A model generated the notes under the pieces. The model was not told where the DNA came from. It did not search any database and saw only the letters and a program-made list of their open reading frames with translations. A stretch of 64,000 nt of DNA from Wuchereria bancrofti (Eukaryota; Nematoda; Chromadorea; Rhabditida; Onchocercidae), in contig SSBO01000004.1 of the NCBI GenBank assembly GCA_005281725.1, positions 1,240,001 to 1,304,000 of the forward strand, read 5' to 3'. The position numbers were made by a program, and so were the translations under genes. This document shows positions 51,486-64,000 of this stretch, in pieces. Each line of letters opens with the position of its first letter. Positions within the stretch are counted from its first letter, which is position 1.

Positions 51486-54400
51486 ATAATCGGAAGTTTT
51501 TTAAATTTTTTGCATTATTTTAGCATCTTCTAATATTGCTTTACTATTTCCGTTGGATTTTCAAAGGTTTGCTTTGGGCTAATTCAAAGTAGTACCAAAA
51601 TTGATACTAGGCTAATTGAAAATGAAAGATTTGACGTTGATATGTCAAAAAGTAAGGGATTACTCATTAATTAAAAGAACAAATTAGCCTCATTTATGAA
51701 TCTTCCGTTTCTAATTATTGATCAAAGTAATAATTTATTTTACATGATTATTCTCTTTCCCATCCGAATTAATTGTTTTTCGTGCAAGAAAAAGATGAAA
51801 TAATGGAGAGAAAAAGGAAAAAATTCGAAATTCTTCGAACAATCATTTGCTTTTCCATTTCCTTTTTCTGAATTTATTTTCTAAGAAAAACAGAAGCTGA
51901 AAAATACCTCAAAAGTCATTATCAAATCCAAATTAATTAAACAAATAATTCAAAAACCATTCCTTCATCCTTTGCTCCATTTCAACCCATTTATATATGT
52001 TCTTTCACATTATTCTTTTTCTGAGGTATTTCATTCAAATTTCGTCAGTCTCTGAATGTAGTTCATTACAAATTTTAAAATACAATCCCTTTTACCTGTT
52101 TTGGGAACATTTTATTGTTTATTGTAAATGATTTCAACATCAATGAAGCATCCTGTGATACATTCAGGATATTTCATTGTAATGGAATACAATTGATTAT
52201 TAGGAAACATACCACAAATATATTGTTCATTTTTCTCCAAATTTTTCTGGTTTTTACGCAGTAATTTGGAATTTTATTGCAATTTTAAATTCTACAAAAT
52301 CAAAAGGAAGAATAAATTACGAACAGATAGATACATAATCACAAACATCCCAGAAAAATACATTGAGATGCATTGGGAAAGTAAGCTGTAGTTTTAATTA
52401 TTACATAGAAAACATATGAAATATAAATTTTCTTTAAGAAGATAGGTGTTCAAAAAACAGTTCGATGATGAGCAAACTTTGAAGAGATTTACTAACTTTT
52501 TCAGAGAAAAATTATTTATGAAAAAATGAAGAGAAAATGAAGTATAAAAATTTGAATAATTCTTAAGCTTGTTATCATCTTTGTAAAATGTTACTTGGCA
52601 ATCTTTATTAGTTCCTTTATTGAATAATTAACAGATTTTCAATTTCATCGGTTTTCGGAAATTGCCGGTTTATTCTGCTTCTTTTTTTGTTTTGAATAAA
52701 GAAGCTTTAAGATAAAATACAACAACTGTGAATCGTTTATCAGATTATCAGTTCTGTATGGAACTGAAAGTGATGGAATATACAGAGTAGTGTGCAGCTC
52801 AGTTGCTAAATTTTCATTATATCACACAGTTTATCTTTTACATCAAAATCAACTTACTAAGGAAAATCGGGAAACTTGTTAAAAGAGAAAAATGGAAAAT
52901 GATAGGGAGAAAGTGATAGAGAGGACGATAAATATTTATAAAATATTTTAAAATTGATGAATTTCAAATGAATTGAAAGCTATTTTCAAAGATATTCAAA
53001 CCCGCAACACGTTGAAATTTTGTTATTTGCCAAAATTTGTGTAAAAGAAAAATAAGAATGTCCGATAATCGCTTTACAACTTTCGTACCTTTAACACGAG
53101 CCAATTTTTTAAATGTGAAAAGAGTAGCACAACCTTCCATATCATAAAAACAACTAATCTCAAAAATAAAATTAGTTTCTTTGTTTACTTCCTAACAATT
53201 TTCGAAAAAATAAAATTTCCGTTATATTTCTCTTCAAAGATTAAAACCATTCTTCAAAGATTATCGGCACTGATTAAAAGGAAAATGATATCGTCTCATC
53301 CACTGAGAGAACAAAAAAGTTTAATCTAGAAAAAAATTAGATGAATGCATCAATCACTTTTATTGCTAAATTCATCAGCATCTCTATCACTCTCAGTATA
53401 AGTACCAACATTGATACCATTATCACTACCACGATTTCTCGCTACCATCAATCGTTGTCATTTGCTATAAATACTATCTGTTTTCAAAAATTTTTGCCTT
53501 ACATCTTTGTGTTTGAAGATCCAGATTCTGCCTTTGGCCTTTGACCTCTGTGTATTGTAATTTCCCACGAGTGATGAGTTGTGTCCAAATAAACAGCAAA
53601 CCACGGTTCAACTGCTCTGCTTGACTCCTTTCTATGTTTAATTCTCACCAGTTACAAATCGATTATCACTGCCATCTATGTCGTTGAACTTTTGTGATAT
53701 CACGTCTAACATTCTGTCATCTAATCACTTCCATTCATTATCTTTCATTTTCAATTTTTTGCAAATATCAGAAATATCACTGATAAAATTAAAACAAATT
53801 TAATTTTCCACAACTGACATTAATAATTAAGATGAAAAATGGAAAAACACCATTTGGCTTTTTTTCATGCAACTTCTTAGCCGCCGTTAGCCGAAGATCA
53901 ATGAGACATTTCCTAACTAAATCGGACGAGATGAGAAGAGAAAAAGAAGAAAAGAACGAAATGGAGCGTAAAAATGAAAATCTTTTGTATTATTTTCCAA
54001 TATTTTTGCAATCCTATTTTTTATAGCTATAAATTTAAATGAAAACATGAAAATTAATAAAAAATTCTACCATATGCCATCAAATTACTTCTATTATATT
54101 ATCATCGCCATCACTGATACTATTATCATTATCATGTCTTTCAATATTATTGCCATTTGCCATTTAAACTTTGGCAAAAACATCTTACTTATAGCTTTTT
54201 TAAAGATCATTCTGACCAATTAATTACTTAGATACTCATTTTAAAGAACGAATAGACAAACTGAGTTTAAAATTTTTTATCACACATCTTTCTTTTCTTC
54301 TTGAACTATGAAAAAATAAAATAAACTAGGTGACTATTTTCGAAATTTAAATTTTCTGCTCAAAAATTTGCTATAAATCAAATTAACGTCGCTGTATTTC

Positions 54401-57400
54401 GTGTGTTTACATCTTTTAAATTTAGAAGAAAGATGATATTAATAATTATTTAAAATAATAAGAAAGCACATTTAAGATCATCATCATCAAGATGCATCAG
54501 CAATAACAAGTGATAAGCGATGATTATACTGCAAAAATAATTAAATTCATATGCGCGGATAATTAATTCAAGTTGATTTAAATTACTTGAATTTAGAATT
54601 TTCTAATATCTTATGTTAGAAATTCACAAGAATTATCATTCCAAATATATTTTTTTAAACTTCTTTCTTATAACTTTTTAACTTTAAACTTCTCCCTTGA
54701 ACAAGTGAGAAGACAAAGTGGTATAATAATAGTTACTTCTCAAAATCAGTTGGTGGTATGGTGAAAGAAGAGTAAAACGATTTCTCTATTCAATAATATA
54801 TTAATTAATCTAATAAGCCAAAAAAATTAATGGTATCCTATTTGATCAGCAATTCATTTGATGATAATATTGTCTTATAGCTATTATTACAAATTATGAT
54901 TAATTTAAAGTTTTTTTAAAAGAATATTTCACAATATTTTTTATAAACATACAAGCAACATATACTTTCAAATTTTCCTGAACAATCGAACTACTGCTGG
55001 AATAAGTAAGTCAGTAGTCCTTCAGGAATATTACAAAAAATATTTAAGCAAATTTAAAAATTAAAACGATAATCTCTCATAAAAGAAATTAAAAAAAATA
55101 TATTCAAAATAAAATCATTGTTATTAAACTTGGCTTTCCTTGTTAGGGCCTAATTCTAATTAGATATAAAACAAATCACTCTTTTGACCATTTTGATCAC
55201 ATCTTCCATAAGTTTCAAATTTACTTCTCTCTCTAGGTCATTCGCTATTTATTCCTTGAATATTATACAACACTGAATTGGAAACTCAATTTTTTGCGAA
55301 AATTTATTCTTTCATTTGTTTTGTATGAAAAAACTATTCCAAAGCAAGGAGCAAGTTATTAGGAAATTAGAATTATTGGTAGCTAAAATTTATTGGTGAC
55401 GAAAGGAGAGCTTCTAATCTAAAGTTTTCATTATTACATACAAAGAAATTTGCATAAATTTGAACATTTCATTTGTAAACTAATCCGTACAATTTGCTTC
55501 AGGCTGTATCCTTTGCGCAACTTCGTAAAAAAGTGGCAGTTTTCGACCACTTATTGCATGGCGCATTTACTGCAAACCTCCCTTTCACGAAGATTAAAAA
55601 ATAAGAAAATTTGATCCTTTACTAAAATCTTTGTTAAACTAAGGCACTAGAAATGTCTTTTTTGCAAACATTCCTACGCAATTTGTGATGTTTGCCTTTT
55701 TGTAATATGCGTTAATATTACAGTATATTCCAAAATGCGAAATTAAAGGTTACATATCACAATAGATTTGAAGTTATTTATTTCTTCCAGCAAGTGTTTA
55801 GAGATATGAGACATTTCGGGTTATAAAACTGGATTTTTTTTTTTTTTTTTGTACCTATTAAAATGAACTGCTCACCTGAGAGATGAAAATATTCCGGGTA
55901 GAAAAAATTAAGAAGGAATTAAAAGGGAAGGGAAAAGATGGGGTCAGCGAATGTCAGAATGAAACCTAAACCAATTTTCTTTTAAAAAATATTACTAAAT
56001 TGAACTAAAGATTTTTATTGGTTGAATGAATATATTACCTTATGATTTTACCTTTTATTACTGTCCTCACGACAATTATTACTGTCATTTTGTCCCATTA
56101 TTACTATCACTGATCCATGGACAATTATCAAGCTGGAACAAGTTTCCGGCTTTGTTATACCTTCAGGGAATAAAGAGAAAGAAAAGATTTTAAGAGAAAA
56201 TTAGCGTAGGTGGCATAAAACAGTAGCAACGATTATGACCTTCAGATAAAGGTATGGGAATCAATGATTTCTTTATCCCACAGCACCTCTTCCTGCCACG
56301 CCTTACTCTTCCTTGTGCTATCCATCTTTAAATTGTTTCTCATCTGAAATGTCAGGTTGTCAGGTGCTGATATATAAAAAACCCAGTTCAATGCATTGCT
56401 TGTTCAATCCATCGTACTGTTCGTTGTGCACATATTTCTACTCTCTCTGATTTTCATAAATTTCAAACCAGAACAAATGATGCATTTTTTGCATAAGCAC
56501 TTTCATGTTAAGTCATGGATGGTGTATACGGTATCCAACAAATGTTTTACAAGCAAGCATTTGGCAAATATTTTCTGTGTTATGTTAGTATAATTAAATT
56601 GCAAAAATTAGCACATTCTTTGCATTTGCTTTCTTAGATGCCACATTTATTATTGCTCTGTTACATAATCGCTCCCTAAATAACAATTATTGTAAACCAA
56701 AAACTGAATACCATTTTTCATCCCACTTACCAAAATTTCTATTCAATATAGTTTATGAAGCCATAAACAAAACCATTCATTCCGATAAAAATCCTATGAT
56801 CTGCTTTGAAGCTTTCAGTTGAAGTTGAATTGAAGACCATTACCTTTTCTTCGCTGTTGCAACAACATGAAACCTGAATCCATATTATCATTTTTTGATG
56901 AAATGCTTGGAAAAATATATTCTTAATTCTTATCTTGAAATTCAGAGGATACCATCATTTAATCTTAACAGACATTCTGAATTTCAAACCGCAAAATCCT
57001 GATTAAAGAGATTCTCTACAAAAATCCGTGATTAACAACTGGTAATAATAAAGAGTGGTAGAAAAGAAATTATTATATCCACTTATATTTCTCTGAATTC
57101 CCTTACCGTCTTTTTATTCCCATTCTTTCTTCACAGATATCTCACTAATAAATCGATATTTTGTGCTGTTAATCTTCTGTTAAATAGCAAATTGAGTCAT
57201 AAAATCTAAAACATGTATCATATTTTCTCATACCAGGCTTATTCGCAATTTTCTTTAATACAAGAGTAGAAGGTCAACGTTCTTTGTTCCTATTAGAAAT
57301 TCATTGAATTGATACATTGTTTATGTCTACGTATCCTATTCTATACGTTTCCTGGATAATGGGATTAAAATTTAATAGTCTGAACTTGTAACTTAGGTAT

Positions 57401-58656
57401 TTAAGAAAAAAAAAATGAAATATGTTAACCATATATAACCAGTGTCAAATAATACTTAAAAGAAAGTATACAGATGTAGGAATAAAAATTTCACAATCCA
57501 TTTGAAAGATTTCCATTGACTCATGAAAAATGAACAAAAATGTGTTTTGCGATGCCTCTATTTCTGCGCTACTTACATTACACAAAAGGTTATCTTTACT
57601 TTCTTCCATTTATGATCAAATTGTCATTTTTAATTACTTTAAGTCAGTGAAGCGAATCTCTTTAAAGTATTATGACTATTGGTGTTATTACAATCATAAT
57701 TATTACCACTATCACAGCTACAACTTTGCCTTTTCATCTAAGATCTCCAATATCTCATGTTTAAGGCAGCAAGTTTTCAGCGTCAGATAGGGAAAGAGAA
57801 CGGTTAATTGGCTGTTAATTGGCCTTCTGAAGTAGAAATACGAATGCATTTAATGTGCTACCACTACCAATAACTATTTTGTTTAGTTTTTTTTTATGAA
57901 GTGACTTCGTTAATATACTATGAAAATCGACCATCCATCGATTTATCCAAATATTTATTTCTTTATAGCCTCTCCCCCTTTTTTCCAAGTAAATCTATAT
58001 TACCCTTCACTGATTTGAGTCATTCATCCTTTTCCTTTTTGTTTCAGCTATAAATTTGTCTTTCAAGTTAAAGTGGCTTTCGCTGACGGACAAAGTCAAT
58101 AATGAATCAATAATGATGATCAAAAACTTCATTGAAGCTTCACTGAAATTAAAAGGAAAATGAAGATATCTTAAAACCAAGATTTATCTCTTGTTTTCTT
58201 CTTTCCATTTTAGAATGATTTTCACCACTTTCAAAAAGTGAAAGTAGCTCACATTCTTCCAGTAATTAAAACTAAATTACTGAGTTACTGAGCAGTCTTC
58301 AAGTCCTTGAGTGTAAATATTATTTTTCATCAAGAATTTCTATATCGAAAAACTAGTGCTCAATGGCACAATTCATAGATTAATATATTTAAAATAATTT
58401 TGCGAGTGTTTTGCCCGAAGATATTATCAAAATATCAATGATAATTAAAATAGCGTATTTCTAGTTAGATTCTACAAATAACCTAAAATTCTTTTCACTA
58501 TGTGAGATGAAAGAGAAAAATACTCTTTGATCATTTGCTATCACAAATATTCTTCCGAAATTTCGATAACATCTTTCGTTGACTTTCAAAAAATTGTGAT
58601 ATATTGATCCAATCTAAGAATTTTATATCTTTGAATAGGTTAATATACCATCAAAG

Positions 58657-58706
58657 TTTCGTTACCAACTAGAAGACATTTCAGTGTCTTCTGGTTGGTA
58701 ACGAAA
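58657..58706 (+). ncRNA. Perfect 22-bp stem-loop upstream of the collagen gene
   Basis: Bases 58657-58678 and 58685-58706 are complementary over 22 positions (one G-U wobble in RNA) with a 6-base loop TTTCAG. It ends 100 bases before the collagen ATG. It could be a regulatory RNA hairpin, a 5' UTR structure or the footprint of a small inverted insertion. The type is a guess; the structure is plain in the sequence. Confidence 0.5.
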
Positions 58707-58805
58707 AAAATGACATTTAAGTCATTGAATTATTTTTGAGCGTAATATGTTCTGGAGACAATAGTAAAAAAAGTGAAACAGTGCTTAAAGTAATTGATTT
58801 AGGTG

Positions 58806-61800
58806 ATGGCAATAACAGTGGTAGATTTAAAGTTACAGCAAAAAGAAGCGGAAGCGATGAAACGTGCCGCATTCTTCGGTATCACAGTATCAACGATGGC
58901 TACGTTGACAGCGATCATTGCTGTACCTCTTCTGTATAACTACATGCAACACGTACAATCGTCCCTCGAGGGTGAAGTCAATTACTGCAAATATTTAACA
59001 GATGGTTTATGGCAACAGTTTGATAAGGTATTTGTCTTAATAAATTTTCCTTGATTAATATAACCTCTTAATGTGAGGTTTCATGAGTAGACCTTGCGGT
59101 AGCTAACATCTTCTAAACCACTCGCTGGAGAATTTTTGCCATTAATAAGCAAAATCTCTCTAAATTTCATGTAACAGTTCTGTGGCAAATATGTTTTAAT
59201 AAAAAAAAAACGGAAAATTTATCTTTTAAAAAGAAAAAAGCTGTACATAATTTCGATAAATTTTCATTCTCTATTTCAAAAAATTTTTCGGCATCAAACA
59301 ATAATTTAAATGAGAACTTCAAACAATTCTTGCCAAAAAAAAACTTTTTTTGACATTATTTTAAACAAAGTTAAATCTTTTCATTCTTCTAAAATTTACT
59401 AAGTTTAATTCATTGTGCAACCGCAATGAGATGAAAATACCGACGGACAAGTTTTGACAAGTAAATTTTAAACAATTTTAAACATTGATTTTGAAAAATT
59501 AAAAAAAAACCATTATTTTTTCTAATATTATAGGTACAAATATTGACGGAGAATGTTAACATCAATAATCGTTTGAAAAGATACGTAAATCGTCGACACG
59601 TCAACAGAATGAAACGAAAGAGAAAACAAGCGCACGCAGCTCCAACATATTCGGTGGAAGATGAAATTGCCGGATACAGTGCTGAAGATGAGGAAGATGA
59701 TGAAGAGGAAGGGGATGATTTGGAGAAGGAGGAAACGGAAGAAGAGGACAGCAGATTTGCGCTAACAAAAGAGGATGTGACAAGAAGTGACAGGATGATA
59801 TATGGTTGGTGATTTTGACCAGTCATTCTTTCAATTTTTCATTTGGAAACTGATGTTTTTTTCTTCATTCCACAATTTTCAAGTCTTTAAGGCCAAGATT
59901 GGATAAGTTTTACCTAAAATGGAAAGTTTTCCTCCATTTGATTATAGAAATTCTAAAGGTGATCAGTGGATGCAGTAAGAGCAAATTAAAAAGCAGTGTA
60001 ACAAAAATAAGCGAAAACTTGGAATTTCAAAATGAAATCTGAATAACCCCATAATTTTATATTTCACAGCTTTGATGAGCAAAGGTTTAAGATAAAAATG
60101 AAATGACCTTTGATGCCGTTTTGCTGGAAATAAGGGATGTACTTCAAGTTTGCAGCAATTACAACAAGCGAATTACCAGGTGTCGTAAAAAAACCGTTTT
60201 TGCTAAGAATCATATTTTGATCCTGAAATCCAACTAGGCCTTTATAATTTTCATCAATGTTGCAGTGGCAATGTATATTTGAAAATTTTACCCTAAACAC
60301 ATCATAACATTTATCCTAAATTAATTTAAGTGCGATATCGAGAAGGGTAGAGATGTTACAAGAGGAAGAACAATTAAAAAGACAAACTTAAGCAAGCACC
60401 TCAGCTAAAAAATATAGGCCTTACACAATCAGAGGAAAAAACGTTTCAAATTAAAGTTCAAACTAAAACTAATTTGAAGCTGAAAAATCAGATTAAAGCT
60501 TAAGAATGTTTACCCCATCGTCATCAAATGCAGCACCAAAATCATGTTCGCCTTTCTTCATCGTATCAACCAGCTGTTTTGCATAAGTTAAATTCGGATC
60601 CGGATGACCATCACCGAAGTCAGGTTTTGGAGTTGTGTAAGACGTGATCAAAAATTATTTGGAAGATCAACTTCGGCTTCATCAGAATAAAATAGGCTTG
60701 AAAATTTGTCGGGTGGAGAGAAATTAGTTTTTATGTCCGAAATCAAAATCAGGAGCGAAATGAAAAATCTCAACTTTACTGCTGTAGAAGGAGAGAATTC
60801 AAATCTAGCTAACCTTAATAGCAAGGACAAATTAAGCTTTTTTAAAACCTAATTCACTTTATCATCTCTTGTTTTAGTAGAATTATCTTCAGTAAAAAAA
60901 AAAAAGGAATAGTTAGTGTAGTCGAGAAGCCAGAATTCTTTCATTAACAAGTTACTGGGTAAAATTTTATTGGCTTAATAATCTATTGCACTGAAACTCG
61001 AAACGGTCTCCGTGAATGTATAAGCACTGTTGAGGAAAACGAAAGTTTTCGGTATTTCTATTTTATCTTATTCCTTTGAAAAAAAAAATTCTCAGAAGAT
61101 CCTCAAAATCATATAAAATTCACGAATTAAATTAAATGAGAAAATAAGGAATTAAGAAATAAATAAATGCAAATTTGAATTATTTATGTTCTAGCGATAA
61201 AATAATAATAGTTTATAATCTTTCTATATTTGTAGAGCAAAGTGGCACTGGCACAAATAACACAAAATATACCAAAACATCTGGAATTTATGACGATAGC
61301 AAATTTAACGGTATTGGTGCAAGAACTATGACAGCTGAAACTACTGAAAACGCATGTTGTAGTTGTGGTGTTGGAGCTGCTGGACCACCGGGTCCTCCAG
61401 GACCTGACGGTGAAAATGGTTTGTCATTTGCATCATTATGATACTTTAAACTTCATTTTACCAGCAACAAATTCTATTTTAGGTGCTGATGGACTACCTG
61501 GAGCACATGGATCACCCGGTAGAGATGCCGAGCCAAATACAAGACCGGAACCAGAAGATTTGTGCTTTGATTGCCCTGCTGGTCCACCAGGACCAGCTGG
61601 AGCTCCAGGACCGAAAGGATTCCCAGGGCCAGCCGGAAAGCGAGGAGTAAGTGGAAGAGGATCTTTGCTACCAGGACCACCAGGATCACCTGGGCCTCGT
61701 GGACTACAAGGACCTCCGGGACCTTCAGGGCCACCAGGGGCTAGTGGTTTACCTGGTGTTCTCAGTGAATATCCTGGACTACAAGGGCCACCAGGTCTTC

Positions 61801-62012
61801 CGGGACCAATTGGACAACCTGGTAAAACGGGACAACCTGGTACGATTGGTAGACCTGGACCCATTGGTCCAGTAGGGCCGCCAGGTGATCCTGGGCCACA
61901 TGGTATCCCAGGAGAAGATGGGCTAAACGGAAGGCCAGGATTATTTGGCAAGGAAGGAAAACAAGGCTCGTGTGACCATTGCCCACCACCTCGTACTTCT
62001 CCTGGTTATTAA
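58806..62012 (+). CDS. Nematode cuticle collagen
   Basis: Structural collagen secreted by the hypodermis into the cuticle. Exons 58806-59027, 59534-59804, 61236-61418 and 61483-62012 give 401 residues. ATG 58806 lies four bases after TTGATTTAG, a likely spliced-leader acceptor. The cuticle-collagen N-terminal domain is [20 protein letters not shown] with a membrane anchor ([11 protein letters not shown]). A furin-type site RLKR follows at about residues 87-90 within a very basic region. Next comes an acidic stretch ([12 protein letters not shown]), then [20 protein letters not shown] and two Gly-X-Y blocks separated by a CFDC pair, with CDHC near the C-terminus (ending PPPRTSPGY). Cys pairs flanking Gly-X-Y blocks are typical. 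The long acidic insertion is not usual. Intron 2 (1.4 kb) harbours a phosphoglucomutase relic on the other strand. Confidence 0.95.
60106..60648 (-). pseudogene. Phosphoglucomutase (PGM1-type) gene fragment inside collagen intron
   Basis: Two minus-strand segments, about 60648-60514 and 60232-60106, translate to consecutive parts of phosphoglucomutase: [41 protein letters not shown], then [20 protein letters not shown] and [19 protein letters not shown]. The gap has an intact GT donor and TTTCAG acceptor in phase 0, so an original intron is kept and the copy came from genomic DNA, not mRNA. Only about 85 of the roughly 560 residues are present. Stops lie just outside, and no catalytic serine loop or sugar-phosphate loop is nearby. 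The metal loop reads DDDGDQN where PGM1 has DGDGDRN: the three Asp ligands remain but Arg is Gln. Read as a truncated pseudogene. Confidence 0.88.
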
Positions 62013-64000
62013 CTTTTTATGATTACCATGTAATTATCCTTTTAGTCACTTTAAAACGATCTTAAAGTCAGAAAAATCACTTAAATCAAAAGAAAAATCA
62101 AAATCGCTTTTTCAGGGTAATATTTTCTAGCCAAAAATTTGAATATTGTGACCTTAAATTATCTGCGGTTTTGATTTAGAGAAAGCTTTTTGAAAGAAAA
62201 CTGAGAGGGTAGTTGCACTCGTAAACTTTATCAATCACTTTTACTTATATCTGTTACATTTGAGCACTTTTTCACTTTAATTTTAATCAAAAAATTCAAG
62301 TTTCTTGTTTTGTTTTAAGGAATATTTTATTACTAAGGATATTTGCAGTTTTTTGCCCAACTTTTCGAACTGAAGAAATTTTTAACTGCGTGCTGTTTTC
62401 TCTGATTTTTCCAACTTTGTTCATAAATTTTAACCAACTGTTTGCTGAGAAGAGACTGAAAAAATCCGAGAAAAAATTATTTTCTTCAATTATACAATTT
62501 GCAATACATTTGCATGCATTTAATAAAAAGTCTTCATGTAGATTGGTCTGAATTTTCGAAATAATTTCTAAATTTCTTCAAAGCAAAAGTCTTGCAAAGT
62601 ACCAGGAAGATGTATTAAAAGATCTAAAGATGCTACAGAGTAAAAATGTTACACGTACACATTTCTGAATATATCTTTAGATTTCAAGAATTTTAGACTT
62701 TATACTTTGAAACTGCTCAGTTGCTAAAAGATTCGGAAAGTCGGATTTCTTGAAAAGACTTCGGCGACTCGCAAAAGTCTCAATCCAAAACAATATATAT
62801 ATAAAATGCGGAATGAATTTCTGCTATGTCTAATTTGTAAATAATTTCCAAATGTCTGTGTAATATTTCTTTTGTTTCTTTTCATGTCCGATCAATGAAC
62901 TCTTCTCCTTATGCTTTTTTCTCTTTTACTGAAAAATTTTTGCAAAAAAATTTTTAATTATTCTTTCAAATGCACTCATAAAAGATGATGTACGATCCTT
63001 TCACTTTCACTTCAGTTCCCAATTTTATCTTTAAAAAGGCTGCACTAAAACTGTTTTAAAGTCAACCTTTTTAAAAATATAATTGGACAACAGCGTGTTT
63101 TCAGTTGAACTTTGAACTTATAACTCTTTAAGATTATTGGAAATTCACACCGCAGACATGCACCCTGTTGCCAAATATGAATCTGTTTGTTCTGAGGCCC
63201 AAAATAGCCTTTTCTCACTTTTTGGTTTTAGCTTTATTATACTGATTCGAGAACTTAGAAAACGGAAATTCTTCCTTATCTATTTGGAATTTATTTAGAT
63301 GAAATTCAATTTTCCAAATTCTGCCAACAGCTACAGTAAGTACGTTTCAATATGCATTTGAATATTCAAATTTTTTCCTCGTCTTCAAATAAATTAGATC
63401 ACAAATATTTCGTACTTTTTTAGTGATTTTCTTGACATTTGTTCAGTTGTGTCAATTTTAAGTAATTTTTTAAAGCAAAAAATTTATTCAACTCATTTTC
63501 GCGAACAAATGACTATAATTAACTATCCAATCATTTTGACACCAAATATTTATCTCTGCATTCAGTGCTCGAAAATTTAAAAAGTTATTTCAAAGGGTAG
63601 AAGTAACAATTATTCAATCAAACTGAACCAAGGCAAAGTTGATTGAAAAAGTGTGACAGTCGAGAAATATAAAATGCATGCAAAAAAAAAATTGGACTTA
63701 TCTTGATTGAACTTGTCCTCATATATATCGCAACATTAAAAAGCACACTTTCACCAAATAAATTTTATTAAATTATTAAGGGCAAGAACATTTTGTAATT
63801 TCAAAACCGTTATCTAGGCTAATCGTTCAGTGTGACATACTTCGTCGTCTGTTAAACTATTTCATTTAATTTTTGGATTAACAAGTGGCACTATCTTCCT
63901 ATCATTTGTACTTCAAGTAACGCGTCATTTGATTCGCTTTCAATAATTCATCGATTTAAATATAGATTTAAAAATAGAAGTCATAATGGTTATTTTGACT
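62013..64000. other. Collagen 3' flank, no supported gene
   Basis: Nearly 2 kb of AT-rich DNA after the collagen stop. The 3' UTR must lie in its first part. No exon, RNA gene or structured repeat was recognised up to the window end. Confidence 0.5.

Larger units (their letters stand above)
47024..58656. other. Gene-poor region, no supported gene
   Basis: More than 11 kb of very AT-rich DNA between the channel start (minus) and the collagen (plus). Promoter sequences of both must lie at its ends. Open frames are short and compositionally AT-driven. The exceptions noted separately are an ATCC microsatellite (49531) and one less AT-rich frame (51300-51485). A motif ACCCGGTT occurs twice within 30 bases near 49907 and 49926. 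Confidence 0.5.

Noticed and set aside
53341..53544. Thr/Ser/Ile-rich plus-strand frame
   Set aside because: It comes from ATC/ACC-rich low-complexity DNA, with no motif and no splice context.
59410..59826. 138-codon minus-strand frame with a poly-Ser run
   Set aside because: It is antisense to the acidic tract of the collagen exon 2 (GAA/GAT read as Ser-rich).
61436..61951. 171-codon Pro/Gly-rich minus-strand frame
   Set aside because: It is the reverse complement of the collagen Gly-X-Y region, which also looks collagen-like when read backwards.
1..64000. Endosymbiont (Wolbachia-like) insertions, transposons, rRNA or tRNA genes
   Set aside because: No bacterial-type reading frames, transposase motifs, rRNA blocks or tRNA T-arm/anticodon folds were recognised by eye; a tRNAscan or RepeatMasker run could still find degenerate ones.

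Overview
The window looks like nuclear DNA from a parasitic, filarial-like nematode. It is strongly AT-rich, with many small exons and introns of roughly 150-600 bases that end in TTTCAG-type acceptors. It carries a cuticle collagen, a degenerin/ENaC channel and an MSP domain. No prokaryotic or endosymbiont genes, rRNA, tRNA or CRISPR array were seen. The species is inferred only from these traits. Gene models were built by reading splice sites, keeping phase and comparing with remembered family sequences; nothing was aligned by software.

Layout. (1) 1-2677, minus: five 5' exons of a Melted/VEPH1 orthologue that runs off the left edge. (2) 7858-13981, minus: a PLEKHM1-type lysosomal adaptor with an N-terminal RUN domain and a C-terminal Rubicon-homology zinc domain; its introns hold two recent duplications of its own exons. 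(3) 15608-16973, plus: a complete four-exon ESCRT-III Snf7/CHMP4 gene, divergent from the adaptor. (4) 16974-23329: non-coding, with an AATG-type microsatellite. (5) 23330-36730, plus: a type IV (zeta/iota) diacylglycerol kinase. Its core is clear from 30601. Two possible 5' exons (23330-23802 and 25969-26729) end in the same phase and could both feed it; the second could instead start a short gene ending at 29217. (6) 37813-40012, plus: a REEP5/DP1-like ER membrane domain joined in one phase-consistent model to a C-terminal MSP domain. (7) 40500-47023, minus: a 16-exon DEG/ENaC channel of about 996 residues with an unusually long insertion before TM2. (8) 47024-58656: more than 11 kb with no convincing gene. 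(9) 58806-62012, plus: a four-exon cuticle collagen; its second intron holds, on the opposite strand, a two-exon fragment of phosphoglucomutase. (10) 62013-64000: nothing recognised.

The genes do not form a pathway. Several concern membranes: adaptor, ESCRT-III, DAG kinase, REEP-MSP and channel. The strongest candidate for something undescribed is the REEP-MSP fusion. Next are the phosphoglucomutase relic, the self-duplicated adaptor exon with a snap-back inverted repeat, the tandemly repeated splice acceptors before the channel TM2 exon, and a perfect 22-bp hairpin just upstream of the collagen.
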